DNA from: an uncultured Propionivibrio sp.
GTDB lineage: Bacteria; Pseudomonadota; Gammaproteobacteria; Burkholderiales; Rhodocyclaceae
DNA length: 18,501 nt
NCBI GenBank assembly: GCA_937923255.1
Contig: CALAIL010000024.1
Span: forward strand, 1-18,501
Direction: 5' to 3'
Within the stretch, counting starts at the first letter, position 1; every line of letters starts with the position of its first letter. Both the position numbers and the translations under genes were made by a program. This document shows, one piece after another, positions 15,574-18,501 of the stretch. The notes under the pieces were generated by a model. It was not told the origin of the DNA. It searched no databases and was given only the letters and a program-made list of their open reading frames with translations.

Positions 15574-16314
15574 TTTGTTCAAGTATTGCGGGTCGAATTT
15601 GTCTGCCGTTGCCAGTTCATCTTCTAAAGGCACACCCATGACTTCCAGTTTTTGTAACAAACACGCAATGCGCCGGTCTGTCTCAACCGCATGATCAAGC
15701 AGGCCATGAATAGCCTTGGCCAGCGGGTCGTCCTGCTTGTCGCCCAGTGCATAGGCGGAAAACCCCATTTGACCCGCTTTCTCTTCGCGTTTTTGCGCTT
15801 GTGCCGAATCGATGATTCGCGCCGGATTGCCCACTGCCGTCGCCCCCTCTGGCACGTCTTTGACGACAACGGCGTTGGAGCCGACTTTGGCACCTTCGCC
15901 AATCGTAATCGGACCCAGAATCTGCGCACCCGCGCCGACAACGACGCCGTCGGCAAGCGTCGGGTGCCGTTTGCCCTTGTTCCAAGAAGTACCGCCCAGC
16001 GTCACGCCATGATAAAGCGTCACATCATCTCCGATGACCGCCGTCTCGCCGATGACGACGCCCATACCGTGGTCGATGAAAAAGCGGCGGCCAATGGTTG
16101 CGCCGGGATGTATTTCGATGCCGGTCAGAAAACGCGCACAATGTGAAATAAATCGGCCAAACCAGTAAAAACCGCGCACCCACAGCCCGTGCGCCAGGCG
16201 ATGCAGAATGATCGCGTGCAGCCCCGGATAACAGGTTAAAACCTCCCAGCTCGTACGCGCCGCAGGATCGCGGTCGAATATCGAACGGATGTCTTCACGC
16301 AAGGCGTTGAACAT
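15562..16314 (-). CDS. cysE: Serine O-acetyltransferase
   Basis: A 250-residue left-handed beta-helix acyltransferase that makes O-acetylserine, the first step of cysteine synthesis. The hexapeptide-repeat region runs from about residue 65 to 165 and contains [11 protein letters not shown] and [19 protein letters not shown], with the catalytic Asp-His pair and the acetyl-CoA site. The N-terminal helical domain is short, as in the EpsC/plant-like form rather than E. coli CysE (273 residues). The C-terminal tail of about 80 residues is longer than usual. The gene precedes iscR, linking cysteine supply to the desulfurase IscS, although iscR has its own promoter within the cysE end. Confidence 0.93.
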   Translation of the reverse strand: MFNALREDIRSIFDRDPAARTSWEVLTCYPGLHAIILHRLAHGLWVRGFYWFGRFISHCARFLTGIEIHPGATIGRRFFIDHGMGVVIGETAVIGDDVTLYHGVTLGGTSWNKGKRHPTLADGVVVGAGAQILGPITIGEGAKVGSNAVVVKDVPEGATAVGNPARIIDSAQAQKREEKAGQMGFSAYALGDKQDDPLAKAIHGLLDHAVETDRRIACLLQKLEVMGVPLEDELATADKFDPQYLNKIVD

Positions 16315-16534
16315 GGGCAGGTTTCTCCGGAAAAAAACTGGGAGAGTTTACAATACCCGACTTGCACCATCAAGAATTAAGCACACCAAGAGGACATACT
16401 CTGGCGGCGCGTTAAGTATTCTGTTTTGTGCCCATTTAACGCCCAATCAGTATCTAGGCCGAATATCCAGGCCGAACATCCAGGCTGCATACCAGACAGA
16501 CGGATGCCCGAGCTTCCCTCGGTCATCTCAGTGA
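16315..16534. other. Intergenic region between trmJ and cysE
   Basis: No gene is seen. The minus strand holds a possible cysE promoter (TTGATG, 17-nt spacer, TAAACT, with the -10 about 30 nt before the ATG), three tandem 13-nt repeats at 16453-16491, and a small stem-loop at 16508-16522 (CCGAG/CTCGG) after trmJ that lacks a T-run. Confidence 0.4.
16453..16491. repeat. Three tandem 13-nt repeats
   Basis: The units are TCTAGGCCGAATA (16453-16465), TCCAGGCCGAACA (16466-16478) and TCCAGGCTGCATA (16479-16491). Neighbouring units differ at two or three positions. They lie between the trmJ stop and the cysE promoter region. Confidence 0.8.
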
Positions 16535-17362
16535 TTACTCCTCCTGTCCGGCCCCCGGGTTCTTATCCACGGCATCGAGAATACCGCGCAAAATATTGAC
16601 CTCATCCCGCTCCAAGGCCACGCGCCCGAACAAACGGCGTAATTTTGGCATCAGACGTTTCGGATGCTGCGGGTCATGGAATCCAGCGCGAATCATCACA
16701 TCGCGCAAGTGCGCATAAAAGCGCTCCACTTCCTCATGCGTTGCGGGCGGCGAAGAAAACGGCGTCACCCGCCCTGCTGTACATTCCTGACCCAGCGGCG
16801 CGCCGGATAGCGCATTTTGGCGCAGCTCATAGCACAACACCTGAACTGCTGCGCCCAAATTGAGCGAGCTATACACAGGATCGGCCGGAATATGCACAAT
16901 ATACCGGCAACGCTGAACATCCTCGTTCGATAACCCCCGGGTCTCGTTACCGAACACCAGCGCCACATCACCACGCTCTGCCTGTTCCAGAACCAGGGAA
17001 GCCGCATCGCGCACGGACAACGGCGCAGGCCCCAGGTCACGTTGTCGCGCTGACAAGGCAATCGCCAGAATCGTTCCATGCAGCGCTTCATCAAGCGACT
17101 GACAGATAGGGGCCGCCTGCAAAACATCATCGGCGCCCGCCGCGCGCGCAGTAGCTACGGGGTTGGGAAAGCGCTCCGGATTCACCAACATCAACCGCGC
17201 CACCCCCATCGTCTTCATCGCCCGCGCCGCTGCACCGATATTGCCTGGATGACTGGGATTCGAGAGAACGATGCGCACATTCGCCAAGCGCTGAATACGC
17301 CCGGAAACAGGCGAACACCCCGGCAAAGACGGGGCTGGAAAAAGTGGAGGGCGTAGATTCAT
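16535..17362 (-). CDS. trmJ: tRNA (cytidine/uridine-2'-O-)-methyltransferase TrmJ
   Basis: A 275-residue SPOUT-class methyltransferase that 2'-O-methylates position 32 of several tRNAs. Motif 1 is NPSHPGNIGAAARAMK (about 35-50), motif 2 LVFGNETRGLSNED and motif 3 YSSLNLGAAVQVLCYEL, which form the trefoil-knot SAM site. The C-terminal helical extension is the TrmJ type. The start is uncertain: the ATG at 17362 gives about 25 extra residues before the usual N-terminus and has no clear ribosome binding site, and an in-frame TTG just before ANVRIVLSN would give the family length. The longer frame running into suhB is rejected. It diverges from suhB. Confidence 0.9.
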   Translation of the reverse strand: MNLRPPLFPAPSLPGCSPVSGRIQRLANVRIVLSNPSHPGNIGAAARAMKTMGVARLMLVNPERFPNPVATARAAGADDVLQAAPICQSLDEALHGTILAIALSARQRDLGPAPLSVRDAASLVLEQAERGDVALVFGNETRGLSNEDVQRCRYIVHIPADPVYSSLNLGAAVQVLCYELRQNALSGAPLGQECTAGRVTPFSSPPATHEEVERFYAHLRDVMIRAGFHDPQHPKRLMPKLRRLFGRVALERDEVNILRGILDAVDKNPGAGQEE

Positions 17363-17479
17363 ATTAAAATGGCGGTCTTCGCTACGTTCATTACGATTCG
17401 ATGATTTCGCTTCGGCGCCTGCAAACCAACCCAACCAGCCGCCGTCCGAAGAATTTTTAGGAATTTTCAAGAGACGCCC

Positions 17480-18289
17480 ATGCACCCAGCGCTCAACATC
17501 ATGATCAAGGCTGCGCGCCGTGCCAGCCAGATTATCAACCGCGCCTCGCTCGACCTTGAACACCTGCACATTGCAAGCAAGGCACACAACGATTTTGTCA
17601 CCGAGGTCGACAAGACTGCTGAAGCGGCCATTGTTTCGATTCTGCGCGAGGCCTATCCGGACTACGGAATTCTAGCAGAGGAGAATGGGCGCATTGCCGG
17701 CCAGGGCGCGGGCAATGACTATCAGTGGATCATCGATCCGCTCGACGGAACGACCAACTTTATCCACGGCTTTCCGCAATATTCCGTATCGATTGCGCTC
17801 GCCTACAAGGGACAAGTCACGCAGGCCGTCATTTATGACACGACGCGCAATGAAATGTTTACCGCCAGCAAAGGCAACGGCGCCTTTCTCAATGAACGCC
17901 GGATTCGCGTCTCCAAATGCGCCAAACTCAGCGGCGCCCTGCTCGGCACGGGTTTCCCCTTCCGCCTGTTCGAACATATCGACACATATCTGAAGCTGTT
18001 CAAGGATTTCACGCAACACAGCGCCGGCATCCGCCGCGCCGGTTCGGCAGCGCTCGATCTTGCCTATGTCGCCTGTGGCCGGCTTGACGGTTTTTGGGAA
18101 ATCGGCCTGATGCCGTGGGATATGGCAGCCGGCACCCTACTCATCAGTGAAGCAGGCGGCCTCGTCGGCGATCTTTCCGGCGGCAGCCGCTATCTGGAAA
18201 CCAACAACCTGATCGCCGGTACGCCCAAGGTGTTCGCCCAGATTCTGCAAGTCATTGACGCACACCGCACGCCTGCGCTGCCCGCGTAA
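17480..18289 (+). CDS. suhB: Inositol-1-monophosphatase family protein SuhB
   Basis: A 269-residue Mg-dependent phosphatase. Metal ligands are visible as E67 (LAEENG), D86, D89 and the WIIDPLDGTTNFIHGFP signature at about 83-99, and D214 in PWDMAAG. In E. coli SuhB also joins the rRNA antitermination complex, and the usual length is 267. Whether that role applies here cannot be read from the sequence. The ATG has AAGAG about 8 nt upstream. It diverges from trmJ, with 117 nt between the two start codons. Its end overlaps a 7-bp stem (GCCTGCG 18271-18277 with CGCAGGC 18293-18299) without a T-run, and repeat array C follows after 49 nt. Confidence 0.94.
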   Translation: MHPALNIMIKAARRASQIINRASLDLEHLHIASKAHNDFVTEVDKTAEAAIVSILREAYPDYGILAEENGRIAGQGAGNDYQWIIDPLDGTTNFIHGFPQYSVSIALAYKGQVTQAVIYDTTRNEMFTASKGNGAFLNERRIRVSKCAKLSGALLGTGFPFRLFEHIDTYLKLFKDFTQHSAGIRRAGSAALDLAYVACGRLDGFWEIGLMPWDMAAGTLLISEAGGLVGDLSGGSRYLETNNLIAGTPKVFAQILQVIDAHRTPALPA

Positions 18290-18338
18290 AAACGCAGGCG
18301 GCAAAGCGTACAGAGATCAGAGATCAGCCAGACCACCG

Positions 18339-18501
18339 CTGAAGCCCGCGTGGATAGGGCGTTTGCAGACAGGCACCTCTGGAACCCGCGTGGATAAAGG
18401 ATCTCCGGGCACGCCCCTCGGAGACGCCCTGTTTATAAGGGCTTCAGAGCATCCACCTTGGAGAAGCCCTAAATACGCGGGCTTCAGGCCACCTCTTTTT
18501 G
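18339..18501. repeat. Multi-hairpin repeat array, copy C
   Basis: Four units begin at 18340, 18380, 18420 and 18460, exactly 40 nt apart; the window ends before the array's far side is certain. The outer ends are perfect 13-nt inverted repeats: CTGAAGCCCGCGT (18339-18351) and ACGCGGGCTTCAG (18475-18487), each flanked by CCACC one base away. Unit 2 shares 25 of 27 bases with unit 2 of copy A in the core CCCGCGTGGATAAAGG and following bases. Unit 3 carries the GTTTATA loop seen as GTTTACA in copies A and B. Unit 4 has a 7-bp stem GAAGCCC/GGGCTTC. Confidence 0.85.

Noticed and set aside
16563..16571. TTATCCACG inside the trmJ 3' end as part of the repeat family
   Set aside because: Only about a 10-nt similarity to the repeat loop, within coding sequence and without the hairpin arms; most likely coincidence.
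17363..17587. 75-codon N-terminal extension of TrmJ
   Set aside because: It runs antisense into suhB and has no similarity to the family.
18271..18299. suhB terminator
   Set aside because: The 7-bp stem includes the stop codon, has a 15-nt loop and is not followed by a T-run.

Overview
This window looks like the chromosome of a betaproteobacterium of moderate to fairly high GC. That is inferred from the protein families and from the gene order suhB / trmJ - cysE - iscR - iscS - iscU - iscA - hscB - hscA - fdx - iscX, a layout I associate with Rhodocyclales, Nitrosomonadales and Burkholderiales. I cannot place the genus from sequence alone. Nearly everything recognisable is core housekeeping. 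There is no phage, insertion sequence, CRISPR array or toxin-antitoxin locus.

Left part (1-2711). A strong leftward promoter at the very edge drives something outside the window, possibly an rRNA operon. pilU (type IV pilus retraction ATPase) and prmB (ribosomal protein L3 glutamine methyltransferase) follow on the + strand. A repeat array then separates prmB from the convergent alr-radA operon.

Middle part (2712-9764). alr (alanine racemase) and radA (recombination ATPase) read leftward. The lysophospholipid transporter lplT diverges from alr and converges, 12 nt apart, on the tsaB-rimI-udg operon (a tRNA t6A factor, an N-acetyltransferase and a family-4 type uracil-DNA glycosylase). tRNA-Arg(ACG) sits beyond tsaB as a compact unit with its own promoter and terminator. 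A small membrane protein gene comes next, followed by a second repeat array.

Right part (9950-17362). The complete ISC iron-sulphur cluster assembly operon runs leftward. IscR is the [2Fe-2S] sensor-repressor, IscS the sulphur donor, IscU the scaffold, IscA an A-type carrier, HscB/HscA the chaperone pair recognising the LPPVK motif of IscU, Fdx the electron donor and IscX an adaptor. The iscR promoter carries a good type-1 IscR operator over its -10, and a second degenerate one whose good half lies in the last codons of cysE. cysE (cysteine synthesis, hence sulphur supply) and trmJ (tRNA methyltransferase) lie upstream, and suhB diverges from trmJ.

The feature that ordinary annotation does not explain is a family of multi-hairpin arrays. 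It occurs three times (about 2515-2700, 9771-9919, 18339-18501), each time directly after the stop codon of a + strand gene. Each array has four or five units of 38-40 nt, and each unit is an imperfect palindrome with a 7-11 nt loop. Unit order is largely shared between loci, and the outermost units are inverted copies of each other (13 of 13 bases at the third locus). This looks like an uncharacterised BIME- or MITE-like repeat that may also act as a 3'-end or bidirectional terminator.
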